Shown here: piece after piece, positions 9,240 to 18,190 of the stretch | Numbering within the stretch: position 1 is the first letter of the stretch | Layout: each line of letters begins with the position of its first letter | Origin: Sphingomonas adhaesiva | GTDB lineage: Bacteria > Pseudomonadota > Alphaproteobacteria > Sphingomonadales > Sphingomonadaceae | DNA: 64,000 nucleotides | Reading direction: 5' to 3' | Assembly: GCF_002374855.1 (NCBI RefSeq) | Contig: NZ_NWVC01000003.1 | Span: 62,001-126,000, forward strand | Notes under the pieces: generated by a model | The model's database searches: none | Told to the model about the DNA's origin: nothing | What the model saw: the letters and a program-made list of their open reading frames with translations, nothing else | Made by a program: the position numbers and the translations under genes

Positions 9240-9761
9240 TCAGGCCTCCGTCGTCGCGGCGGCTGCCTTGCGGCGGCCGCGCGGGGCGGGGGCCGGTGCG
9301 GCAGCGGCGGCATCGTCCGCGGCGGCGCCGCGGCGCTGCCCCGGCTTGCGGCCCAGGCCGATCTTCTTGGCCATGTCGCGACGCGCCTGCGAATAGTTTT
9401 CGGCGACCATTGGATAATCCGGCTTCAGCCCGTAGCGCGCGCGATATTCATCCGGGGTCAGGCCATGGCCGGCCAGATGACGACGCAGCGTCTTGTACGG
9501 CTTTCCGTCGATCATCGAGATGAGATGATCCTTGGATGCCAGCGATTTGCGGACCGACACCGCGGGCGTATATTCACCCGCGCTTTCCTCCACCGGGGCC
9601 GGCGAAGTCGACGACGACAGGTTCGTCACCGCTTCGTGCATCGTGCGCAGAAACGCCGGCACGTCTTCGCCCGAGGCGCGGGTGTTGGGATTGGACAGCC
9701 AGGCGATCGTCAGTTCGGTGGCGAGCTCGACTGCGTCGGCGCCGGCGGTCTCTTCGGTCAT
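9240..9761 (-). CDS. MucR/Ros-family transcriptional regulator lacking zinc-finger cysteines
   Basis: 173 residues. The C-terminal half carries the MucR DNA-binding core 'KPYKTLRRHLAGHGLTPDEY' followed by 'RARYGLKPDYP', typical of the family that controls exopolysaccharide, motility and cell-cycle genes. The usual Cys-x2-Cys/Asp at the start of the finger is replaced by 'HLISMIDG': no cysteine occurs in the protein, so the zinc site must be absent or rebuilt. Zinc-independent Ros homologues are known in Mesorhizobium. The N-terminal helical part (about 5-45) is the oligomerisation region and the tail is Ala/Arg-rich. 'AGGAG' lies 8 bp before the ATG. Confidence 0.9.
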   Translation of the reverse strand: MTEETAGADAVELATELTIAWLSNPNTRASGEDVPAFLRTMHEAVTNLSSSTSPAPVEESAGEYTPAVSVRKSLASKDHLISMIDGKPYKTLRRHLAGHGLTPDEYRARYGLKPDYPMVAENYSQARRDMAKKIGLGRKPGQRRGAAADDAAAAAPAPAPRGRRKAAAATTEA

Positions 9762-9789
9762 CGTGATGCTCCTGCTATGATAGCGCTGC

Positions 9790-9818
9790 CATCTAGTCAG
9801 TCATGACGATGCGGTCAA
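9790..9818 (-). promoter_or_regulatory. Candidate sigma-70-type promoter of the MucR gene
   Basis: On the minus strand, TTGACC (9818-9813) and TAGATG (9795-9790) are separated by 17 bp, about 30 bp before the MucR start. The -35 is strong and the -10 weak. The adjoining 9820-9920 stretch is AT-richer than its surroundings, which fits a MucR-family target, since these proteins bind AT-rich DNA and often autoregulate. No experimental support. Confidence 0.4.
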
Positions 9819-10006
9819 CGCGACTTTGGTTAAAGATCGCCGTCGTTTTATTTGGGCCGGCGACCGCAATATTGCACAGTCGTAAATATCGGTTGGTGAG
9901 GGGCAATATGCGGCCTGCTCTGTGGCAAGGTGAGCCGGCTTGACCGTCGTGGCCGCCCCCGTCCATGGTCGCGCGCAGGGACGATAACGAACGAAAAGGG
10001 GATGGC

Positions 10007-11452
10007 ATGAAGCTGGGTCGCGGCGCGCGTGCGCTGGTGTCGATCATGGTGGCGACGACCGCCTTGTCCGCCTGTACCGACGGGGGCGGCCGGCCGCGCA
10101 GCGCATCCGCCCGTCCGGCGGGCGACGGAGGGTCGGACAAGGCGGCGCCGGTCCGCTATGCGCGCGATCCCTATCCGTCGACCTATCATGCCTATCCCGG
10201 CGTGCCGACGCTGCTGCGCAACGTCACCGTGTTCGACGGCGAGGGGCGCCGCATCGACGGCGGATCGGTGCTGTTCGCCGATGGCAAGGTCGTGGCGGTG
10301 GGCACCGCGCTGGAGGCGCCGGCGGGGGCGCAGGTGATCGACGGGCAGGGCAAGTTCGTCACCCCCGGCATCGTCGATATCCACAGCCATCTGGGCGATT
10401 ACCCGACCCCGTCGGTGCAGGCGCATTCGGACGGCAACGAGGCGACCGCCCCGGTCACCGCCGACGTGTGGGCCGAACACAGCGTATGGCCGCAGGACCC
10501 CGGCTTCGGTCGCGCGCTGGCCAACGGCGGGGTCACCACGCTGCAGATCCTGCCGGGATCGGCCAACCTGATGGGCGGGCGGTCGGTGGTGCTCAAGAAC
10601 GTCTACGGCCGCACGATGCAGGCGATGAAGTTCCCCGGCGCGCCCTATGGCCTGAAGATGGCGTGCGGCGAGAACCCCAAGCGCGTCTATGGCAGCCGCA
10701 ACCAGAAGCCGTCGACGCGGATGGGCAATGTCGCGGTCGATCGCCAGACCTGGGCGCGCGCCGCGGCGTACAAGCGCAAATGGGACAAGTACGAGAAGGA
10801 CGGCGGCGAGCCGCCCGAGCGCGATATCGCGATGGACACGCTGCGCGGCGTTTTGTCGGGCGAGATCCTGGTGCAGAACCACTGCTATCGCGCCGACGAA
10901 ATGGCCATCGTCCTCGATATGGCCAAGGAATTCGGCTATCACGTCACCGCATTCCATCATGCGGTGGAGGCGTACAAGATCGCCGACCTGCTGAAGGCGA
11001 ACGGCACCTGCGCGGCGGTGTGGGCCGACTGGTACGGCTTCAAGATGGAAAGCTATGACGGGATCGGCGAGAATCTGGCGATCCTGGAGAAGTCCGGCGC
11101 GTGCGCGACGATCCATTCGGATGACGAGAACGGCATCCAGCGGCTGAACCAGGAAGTCGCCAAGGTCCTGTCGTCGGCGCACCACGCCGGGATCGACATC
11201 GCCCCCGAAGTGGCGTGGAAGTGGCTGTCGCTCGGCCCGGCAAAGGCGCTGGGCATCGACGCGCAGACCGGCAGCCTGCGGCCGGGCAAGATGGCCGATG
11301 TGGTGTTGTGGAACGGCAATCCGTTCAGCGTCTATACCCGCCCCGAAAAGGTGTGGATCGACGGTGCCTTGCTGTACGATGCCGACAATCCGCGGTTGCG
11401 GCCGGTAAGCGATTTCGAACTGGGCCAGCCCGGCGAAGGAGACGTCAAGTGA
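10007..11452 (+). CDS. Secreted metal-dependent amidohydrolase (lipoprotein)
   Basis: 481 residues from ATG with 'AAGGG' about 7 bp upstream. The signal peptide has a good lipobox 'LSAC' (Cys23), so outer-envelope lipoprotein. The amidohydrolase superfamily fold is shown by the N-terminal beta-sandwich start 'TLLRNVTVFDGEGRRIDGGS', the metal-binding 'GIVDIHSHLGDYP' (HxH), 'VTAFHHAVEAY', 'CATIHSDDENG' (metal Asp region) and C-terminal 'GSLRPGKMADVVLWNGNPF'. This is the imidazolonepropionase/dipeptidase-like subgroup often seen as two tandem genes in sphingomonads. Substrate unknown, perhaps a cyclic amide or dipeptide. The next gene overlaps by 4 bp (GTGA). Confidence 0.88.
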   Translation: MKLGRGARALVSIMVATTALSACTDGGGRPRSASARPAGDGGSDKAAPVRYARDPYPSTYHAYPGVPTLLRNVTVFDGEGRRIDGGSVLFADGKVVAVGTALEAPAGAQVIDGQGKFVTPGIVDIHSHLGDYPTPSVQAHSDGNEATAPVTADVWAEHSVWPQDPGFGRALANGGVTTLQILPGSANLMGGRSVVLKNVYGRTMQAMKFPGAPYGLKMACGENPKRVYGSRNQKPSTRMGNVAVDRQTWARAAAYKRKWDKYEKDGGEPPERDIAMDTLRGVLSGEILVQNHCYRADEMAIVLDMAKEFGYHVTAFHHAVEAYKIADLLKANGTCAAVWADWYGFKMESYDGIGENLAILEKSGACATIHSDDENGIQRLNQEVAKVLSSAHHAGIDIAPEVAWKWLSLGPAKALGIDAQTGSLRPGKMADVVLWNGNPFSVYTRPEKVWIDGALLYDADNPRLRPVSDFELGQPGEGDVK

Positions 11453-12765
11453 AGCGCGCGCTCCTTCTGATCGCCACGATGCTGGCAACCGCGTCCGTGA
11501 CCGCGACCCCGGGGGCGGCGCAGACCGTCGCGATCACCGGCGGCACCGTCGCGATCGGCGACGGTTCGGCCCCGATCGAGGGCGGCACCGTCGTCATCGC
11601 CAACGGCCGCGTCGTCGCCGCGGGGCGCGGCGTGGGCGTGCCCGCGGGCGCGCAGGTGATCGACGCGACCGGCAAATGGGTGGCCGCGGGCGTCGTCTCC
11701 GCGATCACCGCGCTGTCGCTGGTCGATGCCGAGGGCGTGTCCGAAAGCAACGACGCGGGCGCGCGCAATTCGCCGTTCAAGGCCGCGATCGACGTCGCCG
11801 ATGCGATCAACCCGGCGGGCGTGAAGGTGGCGAACGAGCGGCTGGGCGGCATCACGCGCGCGATCGTCGCGCCCGATGCGGCGGGCTCGATCTTCGCCGG
11901 GCAGGGCGCGGTGATCGACCTGGGGCAGGATGCCAGCCCGATCACCCGCGCGCGCGCGTTCCAGTTCGTGGAACTGGGCGAGGCGGGCGGGCGGCTGGCG
12001 GGCGGCAGCCGTCCGGCGGCCTATGCCACGCTGCGCGATGCGTTCCAGCAGGCGCAGGATTATCGCCGCAACCCGGCGGGCTTCGACGGCCGGTCGCGCG
12101 ACGCGCTGGTGACGCGCGCCGATGCCGCCGCGCTGGTCAAGGTGCTGGACGGGCAGATGCCGCTGTTCGTCCATGTCGACCGCGCCAGCGACATCCGCCA
12201 GGTGCTGTCGCTGCCGCGCGACTATCCGCGGCTGAAGCTGGTGCTGATCGGCGCGACCGAAGGGTGGCTGGTGGCGAAGGAGATCGCCGCCGCGCGCGTG
12301 CCGGTGATCGCCGCGGCGCTGGCCGACCTGCCCGCCAGTTTCGAGAATCTGGCGGCGACCGAATCGAACGTCGGGCGGATGCGCGCGGCGGGCGTGCAGG
12401 TGTCGCTGATGAGCGGCGGCGGCGCGCAGGCGGGCGATCATGTGCTGCGCCAATATGCCGGCAACCTGGTGGCGATCACGCGCGTGCCGGGCGCGACCGG
12501 GCTGGACTGGGGACAGGCGTTCGCGTCGATCACCAGCGGCCCGGCCGCCGCGATCGGCATGGACGGGGAGATCGGGTCGCTGCGCCCCGGCCGGCGTGCC
12601 GACGTGGTGCTGTGGGACGGCGACCCGCTGGAACTGTCGTCCGCGCCGGTGGCGATCTGGATCGACGGCCAGCCGCAGCCGATGCAGTCGCGCCAGACCA
12701 AGCTGCGCGACCGTTACCTGACCCCGACCGAGGGCGCGCTGCCCAAGGCGTACGAGCGGCGCTGA
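11449..12765 (+). CDS. Secreted amidohydrolase-fold protein without the HxH metal motif
   Basis: 438 residues from GTG; 'GAAGGAGA' lies 7 bp before it. The signal peptide ends near 'TATPGAAQ'. It has the amidohydrolase beta-sandwich ends ('VAITGGTVAIGDGSAPIEGG' and 'GSLRPGRRADVVLWDGDPLE'), but where its neighbour has 'GIVDIHSH' this one reads 'AAGVVSAITALSLVD'. Other metal-binding histidines are also hard to find. It is therefore probably a non-catalytic or altered partner of the preceding enzyme, an inference from sequence and the 4-bp overlap. Confidence 0.82.
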   Translation: MKRALLLIATMLATASVTATPGAAQTVAITGGTVAIGDGSAPIEGGTVVIANGRVVAAGRGVGVPAGAQVIDATGKWVAAGVVSAITALSLVDAEGVSESNDAGARNSPFKAAIDVADAINPAGVKVANERLGGITRAIVAPDAAGSIFAGQGAVIDLGQDASPITRARAFQFVELGEAGGRLAGGSRPAAYATLRDAFQQAQDYRRNPAGFDGRSRDALVTRADAAALVKVLDGQMPLFVHVDRASDIRQVLSLPRDYPRLKLVLIGATEGWLVAKEIAAARVPVIAAALADLPASFENLAATESNVGRMRAAGVQVSLMSGGGAQAGDHVLRQYAGNLVAITRVPGATGLDWGQAFASITSGPAAAIGMDGEIGSLRPGRRADVVLWDGDPLELSSAPVAIWIDGQPQPMQSRQTKLRDRYLTPTEGALPKAYERR

Positions 12766-12773
12766 CCCGCGCG

Positions 12774-13487
12774 ATGCGGATCGCGGCGGTGCAATGCGCC
12801 GCGATCCCCGACGACGTCGCGCGTGTCTGTGCGACGGTCCGCGAGCGCGTCGCGTGGGCCGACGCGGCGGGGGTGGACCTGTTGCTGTTTCCCGAGGCGT
12901 GGCTGACCGGCCATGCGTGGGACGCAGCGACGGTCGCGCGGCGCGCCGACGTGGCAGAGGCGGCGATCGACGCGCTGTGCCGCGCGGTGGCGGGCGCGCG
13001 CGCGACGCTGGTGATCGGGGCGTTCGTGCGCGAGGCGGGACGGGTGTTCAATCGCGCGCTGGTGATCGCGGGCGGGCGTGTCGTCGGCCATTACGACAAG
13101 GCGCATCCGAACGAACCGGGCGTGACGGCGGGCGAGACGTTCCCGACGTTCACGGCGGGCGGGATGCGGTTCGGGATCAATATCTGCGCCGATGCCAATC
13201 ATCCCGGCGCGGCGCAGCGCGTCGCCGATCAGGGCGCGGCGGCGATCCTCTATCCGCTGTCGAACATGCTGCCGCTGGCGACGGCGGAGCGGTGGCGCGC
13301 GCGCAGCGTCGACAATCTGGTCGCGCGGGCGCGGCAGACGGGCTGCTGGGTCGCCGCCGCCGACGTGACGGGGACGGCGGGTGACCTCAGGAGCTTCGGC
13401 GGTACCGCGATCGTCGCGCCGGACGGCGCGGTGCTGGCGCTGGTGCCGGAGGGGGAGGAAGGCGTCGCGTGCCGGTCGATCCGGTGA
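12774..13487 (+). CDS. Carbon-nitrogen hydrolase (nitrilase superfamily amidase)
   Basis: 237 residues. The Glu-Lys-Cys triad of the superfamily is present: Glu41 in 'LLLFPEAW', Lys109 in 'GHYDKAHPNEPG' and Cys138 in 'FGINICADANHPG'. Such enzymes hydrolyse amides or nitriles via a cysteine thioester; the exact substrate is unknown. It starts 8 bp after the amidohydrolase pair, so the three may form one amide-degrading operon, but there is no signal peptide and this one is cytoplasmic. At 237 residues it is at the short end for the family. Confidence 0.85.
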   Translation: MRIAAVQCAAIPDDVARVCATVRERVAWADAAGVDLLLFPEAWLTGHAWDAATVARRADVAEAAIDALCRAVAGARATLVIGAFVREAGRVFNRALVIAGGRVVGHYDKAHPNEPGVTAGETFPTFTAGGMRFGINICADANHPGAAQRVADQGAAAILYPLSNMLPLATAERWRARSVDNLVARARQTGCWVAAADVTGTAGDLRSFGGTAIVAPDGAVLALVPEGEEGVACRSIR

Positions 13488-13517
13488 CCGCGGCTCCGCC
13501 TCGGCCCCGCACCCCCG

Positions 13518-14873
13518 TCACGCCGCCGCGGCACTGCGTTCCGGGGTGAATTCGACTTCCAGCCGGCGGACGGCGTGGACGAAATTGTTCGGCGCGATGT
13601 CGATATCGCCCGACCAGCGGATGTCGGGGAACCGCTGGAAGATCTGGCGATAGGCTTCCTCCAACTGCAGTTGCGCGGTCATCCGGCCGATGCAGATGTG
13701 CGGGCCGTAGCCGAAGGCGATGTTCTTTTCGGCATTTTCGCGGCGGATGTCGAACCGGTCGGGATCGGGGAACATCGCGGCGTCGCGGTTGGCGGCGCCG
13801 TAGTACATAATGACCTTTTCCCCCTGCGCGATGCGCTGCCCGTGCAGTTCGACGTCGGCGGTGGCGGTGCGGCGCATGTAGATGACCGGGGAGACCATGC
13901 GGGTGATTTCGTGCACCGCATTGGTCAGCAGCGATCCGTCGCGCTGCAACAGCGCCTTCTGCTCCGGATTTTCGGTGAACAGCTTCATCGCGCCCGACAG
14001 CGAGTTGCGCGTGGTGTCGTTGCCCGCGAACACGATCAGCAGCCACGCCCCGTCGAGATATTCGCCGGGCAGCTTTTCGCCCTCCACCTCGGCATTGGCG
14101 ATCGCGCTCATCAGATCGGCCTGCGGATCGGCGCGGCGCCTGGCCAGCATGTCGCGGCCGTATTCGAACATCTCGGCGACGTTCCTGTTGAACATCTCGA
14201 TGAAGGCGGCGATCTGCGGGCTGGGCTCGGACAGGCCGGCGAGCTGGTCGATCTGTTCCATCGCGACCTGCTGCGCCATTTCGAGGAAGTGGATCCAGCC
14301 CATGAACCGTTCGCGGTCGGCGACGGGCACGCCCAGCATCTCGCACAGCGTGAAGATCGGCAGCCGCTGCGCGAACTTCTCGACGAAATCGCAGCGGCCC
14401 AGCGGCGCCATCGTGTCGAGCAGCCGCGTCACCTCCGCCGACACGCGGTCGCGCAGCCCCCTGATATAGGTGGCGGTGAAATAGGGCATATGCTCCTTGC
14501 GCAGCGCACGGTGCGGTCGCCCGTCGAGGTTGATCATCGAGTTGGTCGAGGCGGAGAACAGCGTCGGATGGCGCGTTTCCTGCGGCCCCAGCGCCATCAG
14601 GATGCCGCCCGCTTCGGAGGAGAAGGTGTCGGGATCGCCGTTGACGCGCTTGACGTCCTCATAGCCGGTGACCGCCCAGAAGCCGGTGCCGCCGCGCGGT
14701 TCGGGATGCCACATCACCGGCGCCTGTTCGCGCATCGCGGCATAATCCGCCCAGGGCTGGCCGCGGGTGAAGGCCTGGATATCGGTGAGCCGGACCTCGG
14801 GCAACGTGGGATAGGCGGTGCCGAACGTCGGGCCGGCGCGGCCCTCGACGATATGATCGCTGACGAGACGCAT
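13518..14873 (-). CDS. Cytochrome P450
   Basis: 451 residues, a soluble bacterial class I P450. The haem-binding signature 'FGYGPHICIG' has its thiolate Cys at about 394. The I-helix oxygen-activation motif 'FAGNDTTRNS' and the K-helix ExxR ('HEITRMV') are intact. Similar bacterial P450s oxidise terpenoids, steroids or linear alkanes (the CYP108/CYP125 neighbourhood); the substrate is not determinable here. I chose the second ATG (MRLVSD) because 'AAGGAG' sits 7 nt before it and only 1 nt before the first. It is the last gene of a three-gene operon and needs a ferredoxin partner, which is not in this window. Confidence 0.93.
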   Translation of the reverse strand: MRLVSDHIVEGRAGPTFGTAYPTLPEVRLTDIQAFTRGQPWADYAAMREQAPVMWHPEPRGGTGFWAVTGYEDVKRVNGDPDTFSSEAGGILMALGPQETRHPTLFSASTNSMINLDGRPHRALRKEHMPYFTATYIRGLRDRVSAEVTRLLDTMAPLGRCDFVEKFAQRLPIFTLCEMLGVPVADRERFMGWIHFLEMAQQVAMEQIDQLAGLSEPSPQIAAFIEMFNRNVAEMFEYGRDMLARRRADPQADLMSAIANAEVEGEKLPGEYLDGAWLLIVFAGNDTTRNSLSGAMKLFTENPEQKALLQRDGSLLTNAVHEITRMVSPVIYMRRTATADVELHGQRIAQGEKVIMYYGAANRDAAMFPDPDRFDIRRENAEKNIAFGYGPHICIGRMTAQLQLEEAYRQIFQRFPDIRWSGDIDIAPNNFVHAVRRLEVEFTPERSAAAA

Positions 14874-14875
14874 GG

Positions 14876-15976
14876 TCATGCTCCTTGGGGAGATACGGAT
14901 GGGCAAGAGGGGCGGACGATGATCTTGCAATGGCGTTCGGGGTCGGCGAGCGCGGCGAAGGCGGCGGGCACGTCGTCCAGCCCGACGGTGCCGGTGATCG
15001 CGGGCGCGACGTCGATCTGCCCGCGCGCGATCCGCCCCAGCGTGGCGGCGAATTCGTCGGGGGTGTAGCCCAGCACGAATTTCAGCTCGATCGCCTTGTT
15101 GATGCACAGGAACGGTTCGATCGCGTCGGTCTGCATGCACACGCCCGCGACCAGGATCTGCGTGGCCGGCGGCACCGCCTCCACCAGCGACTGGATCATG
15201 CCGGGGACGCCGACGCATTCGAACACGATCGCGCGCTTGCCCGCATGGCCCGACATCGCCAGCACCGACCGTTCGGCGCGGCTGACCGGGACGCCGAACG
15301 AAGCCCAGCGCGCGTGCGGATTTTCCTGTCGCGGGTCGATGACGATATCCGCGCCCATCGCCTCCGCGATGCGGCGGCGCGCGGGCGAGAAATCGGCGGC
15401 GATCACCGGCCCCAGCCCGCGCGCCTTCAGCGCGGCGATCACCGCCAGCCCGACCGGGCCGCAGCCGACCACCAGCTGCACGGTGTCGGCCCCGGCATCC
15501 GATTGCGCGACGGCATGTTCGCCGACCGCGAACGGTTCGGTCATCGCCGCCTGCGCGTCCGACAGATCGTCGGGCACCGCCAGCAGCAACGGCTCGGCCA
15601 GCAGCATGGTCTCGGCGAAGCCGCCGGGGAAACGGTTCGAATAGCCCAGCGTCTCGATCCCCGCGGCGCCCGGCATCACCGGGACCGATACGACCCGCGT
15701 GCCCGGTTTCAGTCGGCGGTCGGTGCCCGGGCCGTGATCGAGCAGTTCGGCGCAGAATTCATGGCCGAAGACGATATCGGCGGATGCGTCGATCAGCGAC
15801 GGTTCGCCGCTGCGCGCGCCCAGGTCGACCATCGCCTCCATCCCGTGGACGGCGTGCAGGTCGGACCCGCAGATGCCGCAGCACAAGGTGCGGACGACGA
15901 CCTGCCCGGCGGCGGGCACCGGATCGGCGACCGTATCGACGACCAGTTCGTGCCCGCGCCGGACGACGGCCCTCAT
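14876..15976 (-). CDS. Zinc-dependent alcohol dehydrogenase (MDR family)
   Basis: 366 residues. The catalytic zinc site is visible: Cys36 in 'CCGICGSDLHAVHG', then 'FGHEFCAELLDHG' with His72/Glu73. The cofactor domain has 'VVGCGPVGLAVIAAL'. The four-cysteine structural zinc lobe of classical alcohol dehydrogenases is not seen. Its start overlaps the stop of the luciferase-like monooxygenase (ATGA), and its end touches the P450 start. In this setting it would oxidise an alcohol made by one of the two oxygenases. Confidence 0.9.
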   Translation of the reverse strand: MRAVVRRGHELVVDTVADPVPAAGQVVVRTLCCGICGSDLHAVHGMEAMVDLGARSGEPSLIDASADIVFGHEFCAELLDHGPGTDRRLKPGTRVVSVPVMPGAAGIETLGYSNRFPGGFAETMLLAEPLLLAVPDDLSDAQAAMTEPFAVGEHAVAQSDAGADTVQLVVGCGPVGLAVIAALKARGLGPVIAADFSPARRRIAEAMGADIVIDPRQENPHARWASFGVPVSRAERSVLAMSGHAGKRAIVFECVGVPGMIQSLVEAVPPATQILVAGVCMQTDAIEPFLCINKAIELKFVLGYTPDEFAATLGRIARGQIDVAPAITGTVGLDDVPAAFAALADPERHCKIIVRPSCPSVSPQGA

Positions 15977-17187
15977 TCCGCGGCCTCCGGCTTCTTGTCG
16001 AGGCCCATGGCGGCGAGGATTTCGGGGCGGATGTTCTCCGTCCCCTTCTGCGCGACGTGCTGCGCCACGCGCGCGCCGACCGCGGCCTGCGCCTCCCCGA
16101 TGAAGCGCGGGCGGTTGTCGGCGGCCCAGCGCAGCGAGGCGTCGCGGTTGCCATTGGAATCCTGGAACGCGGGCATGACATGGCGCGCAATCAGTTCGTA
16201 GCTCTTCTTCTTGTCGTCCCACTCGGCCCAGTTGGTGTCGAGCGTCAGATAGGCGCCGAACCCGCCCGACTGTTCCTGCAACCGCGCGATCTGCGCGATC
16301 GCGTCATCGGGGGTGCCGACCACCGCCATGCCCGAATTGACCAGCGAATCGACCGGGTCGCTGCCGTCCTGCGGCGCGAGCGGCAGCGCGGCGACCTCCC
16401 GGAAATAATAGAGCCATTGTTCGATGCCGTAGCGGACCTGCGCGCGTGCTTCCTCCCGCGTGGCGGCGACGTGCATCGGGCCGACCAGCCGCCAGGCGTT
16501 GCGGTCCATGGTGCGCCCCGCCTCCGCTGCCTGCGCCTCGGCGATCGCCCAGTTGCTGGCGAGCGCGTTGAACCCGCCCGCCTGGGTCGCGCCGATCGAC
16601 AGGAGGCCCAGGCCGTGCCGCCCCGCCGCCTGCGCGCCGGTGGGCGATACCTGGCTGGCGACCGCGATCTCGACCGAGGGGCGGGTGTAGGGGCGCATTT
16701 GCAACCGCGCCTCGTTCAGGGTGAACCAGTCGGTCTGCCTCGTCACGGTTTCCCCGCGCAGCAGCGGGACGAGGACGTCGAGCGCCTCGTCCATGCGATC
16801 GCGCTGGCGGGCGACCGGGATGCCCATCATGAACGCATCGGACGGCAGCGCGCCCGGCCCGACGCCGAACATCACGCGTCCGCGCGTGACGTGGTCGAGC
16901 TGGTTGATGCGATCGGCCAGCATCAGCGGGTGGTGATAGGGAAGCGAGGAGACGCCGGTGCCCAGCCGGATGTGGCGGGTGCGTTCCGCCACGGTGGCGA
17001 TGAACAGTTCGGGGCTGGCGATCAGTTCGTAGCCGGCGGAATGATGCTCGCCGATCCACGCCTCGTCATAGCCCAGCCGGTCCATGTGGACGACCAGATC
17101 GAGATCGCGCTCGATCGCCAGCGTGGGGTTTTCCCCCAGCGGGTGAAAGGGCGCGATGAACGCACCGAACCGCAGCCGACCGGCCAT
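15973..17187 (-). CDS. LLM-class flavin-dependent monooxygenase (luciferase-like)
   Basis: 404 residues, first gene of the operon with the alcohol dehydrogenase and P450. Bacterial luciferase-like TIM-barrel features are 'FGAFIAPFHPLGENP', 'GYDEAWIGEHHSAG', 'RLGTGVSSLPYHHP' and 'GRVMFGVGPGALPSDA'. The best family match by eye is the limonene 1,2-monooxygenase-like group, FMNH2-dependent enzymes fed by a separate reductase. Together with a P450 and a dehydrogenase it suggests catabolism of a hydrophobic compound such as a terpenoid; this is inference. 'GAGGAGA' lies about 7 bp before the ATG. Confidence 0.9.
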   Translation of the reverse strand: MAGRLRFGAFIAPFHPLGENPTLAIERDLDLVVHMDRLGYDEAWIGEHHSAGYELIASPELFIATVAERTRHIRLGTGVSSLPYHHPLMLADRINQLDHVTRGRVMFGVGPGALPSDAFMMGIPVARQRDRMDEALDVLVPLLRGETVTRQTDWFTLNEARLQMRPYTRPSVEIAVASQVSPTGAQAAGRHGLGLLSIGATQAGGFNALASNWAIAEAQAAEAGRTMDRNAWRLVGPMHVAATREEARAQVRYGIEQWLYYFREVAALPLAPQDGSDPVDSLVNSGMAVVGTPDDAIAQIARLQEQSGGFGAYLTLDTNWAEWDDKKKSYELIARHVMPAFQDSNGNRDASLRWAADNRPRFIGEAQAAVGARVAQHVAQKGTENIRPEILAAMGLDKKPEAAE

Positions 17188-17261
17188 GGCACTCTCCTCG
17201 ACATAAGTTTTGTTCTGGAACCGATGTTATGCCGCGCGCCCGGATCGGCCAAGCGGAAAAA

Positions 17262-17660
17262 TCAGCGCCGGCGGAACGATCCGCGGGCCAGCCAGATACC
17301 GGCGAGCAGCAGCAGGAGCGGCGCGATCCACAGCGGGATCGTCGCGGCGTCGAGCGGCGGATCGTAGGAGATGTAGCGGCCGTAGCGCGCGATCATCCAG
17401 TCGCGGATCTGGCGCGGGGTCTGCCCGGCGGCGATCCGCTGGCGCACCACGGCGCGCATCTCGCCCGCCATGTCGGCGTCCGAATCGGCGATCGACTGGC
17501 CCTGGCAGACGATGCAGCGCAACGTCTCCATCAGCGCGCGCGCGCGGCGTTCCTGATCGGCATCGGGCAATTGGGTATAGGCCAGCGCCGCATTGGCGGT
17601 CTGCGCCGCGGCGGGTGTGGCGGCGACCAGCGCGAGCGCGACGGCGGCGGCGCGGGTCAT
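17262..17660 (-). CDS. ccmH: Cytochrome c maturation protein CcmH
   Basis: 132 residues. A signal peptide ends at 'TPAAAQ'. The haem-lyase thiol motif 'LRCIVCQGQSIADSDAD' places the redox cysteines at 49 and 52, and there is one C-terminal membrane helix (about 108-125, 'LWIAPLLLLLAGIWLARG'). It reduces apocytochrome c thiols for haem attachment in the periplasm, working with CcmF. The start overlaps ccmG by 4 bp. It is the short form without the CcmI-like TPR domain. Confidence 0.94.
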   Translation of the reverse strand: MTRAAAVALALVAATPAAAQTANAALAYTQLPDADQERRARALMETLRCIVCQGQSIADSDADMAGEMRAVVRQRIAAGQTPRQIRDWMIARYGRYISYDPPLDAATIPLWIAPLLLLLAGIWLARGSFRRR

Positions 17661-18190
17661 TTCGCGTCCGCCAGCGCGCGCAGAATGCCGGGCACGTCGT
17701 CGGCGCGGATATCGCCGACATGCTGCGCGACGATGATGCCGCGCCCGTCGACGACGAAGGTTTCGGGAACGCCCGACGATCCGAGCGCGAGCTGGACGCG
17801 GCTGTGCACGTCGCTGCCGATGCGGGCATAGGGATCGCCGTTGCGGTGCAGGAAATTGCCGATGTCCTGCGGCGTATCCTTGATCGCGATGGCGTCGATG
17901 GGCACGCCCGCGGCCTTCAGCGTCATCAGCTGCGGCGCCTCCGCGATGCACGGCACGCACCAGCTGGCGAAGACGTTGAGCAGGCGCGGCTGGCCGCGGC
18001 GGAAATCGGCGCTGGACAGCCCCGGCTTGCCCGGCGCGATCGGTGCCAGCGTGAAGTCGGGCAGCGGCTTTCCGACCATCGCCGACCGGACGGTGCGGTC
18101 GGCGGGGCGCCACAGCCCCCAGGCGACCACCGCCACCACCACGCCGAACGCGCACAGCGGCAGCCACATTAGCCAGCGCCGGTTCGTCAT
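17657..18190 (-). CDS. ccmG: Periplasmic thiol:disulfide interchange protein CcmG/DsbE
   Basis: 177 residues: an N-terminal membrane anchor (about 7-27), then a thioredoxin fold with 'FASWCVPCIAEAP' (redox Cys78/Cys81) and cis-Pro region 'SSGVPETFVVDG'. It supplies electrons to CcmH/apocytochrome c in cytochrome c biogenesis. The ATG overlaps the ccmF stop. Confidence 0.95.
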   Translation of the reverse strand: MTNRRWLMWLPLCAFGVVVAVVAWGLWRPADRTVRSAMVGKPLPDFTLAPIAPGKPGLSSADFRRGQPRLLNVFASWCVPCIAEAPQLMTLKAAGVPIDAIAIKDTPQDIGNFLHRNGDPYARIGSDVHSRVQLALGSSGVPETFVVDGRGIIVAQHVGDIRADDVPGILRALADAK

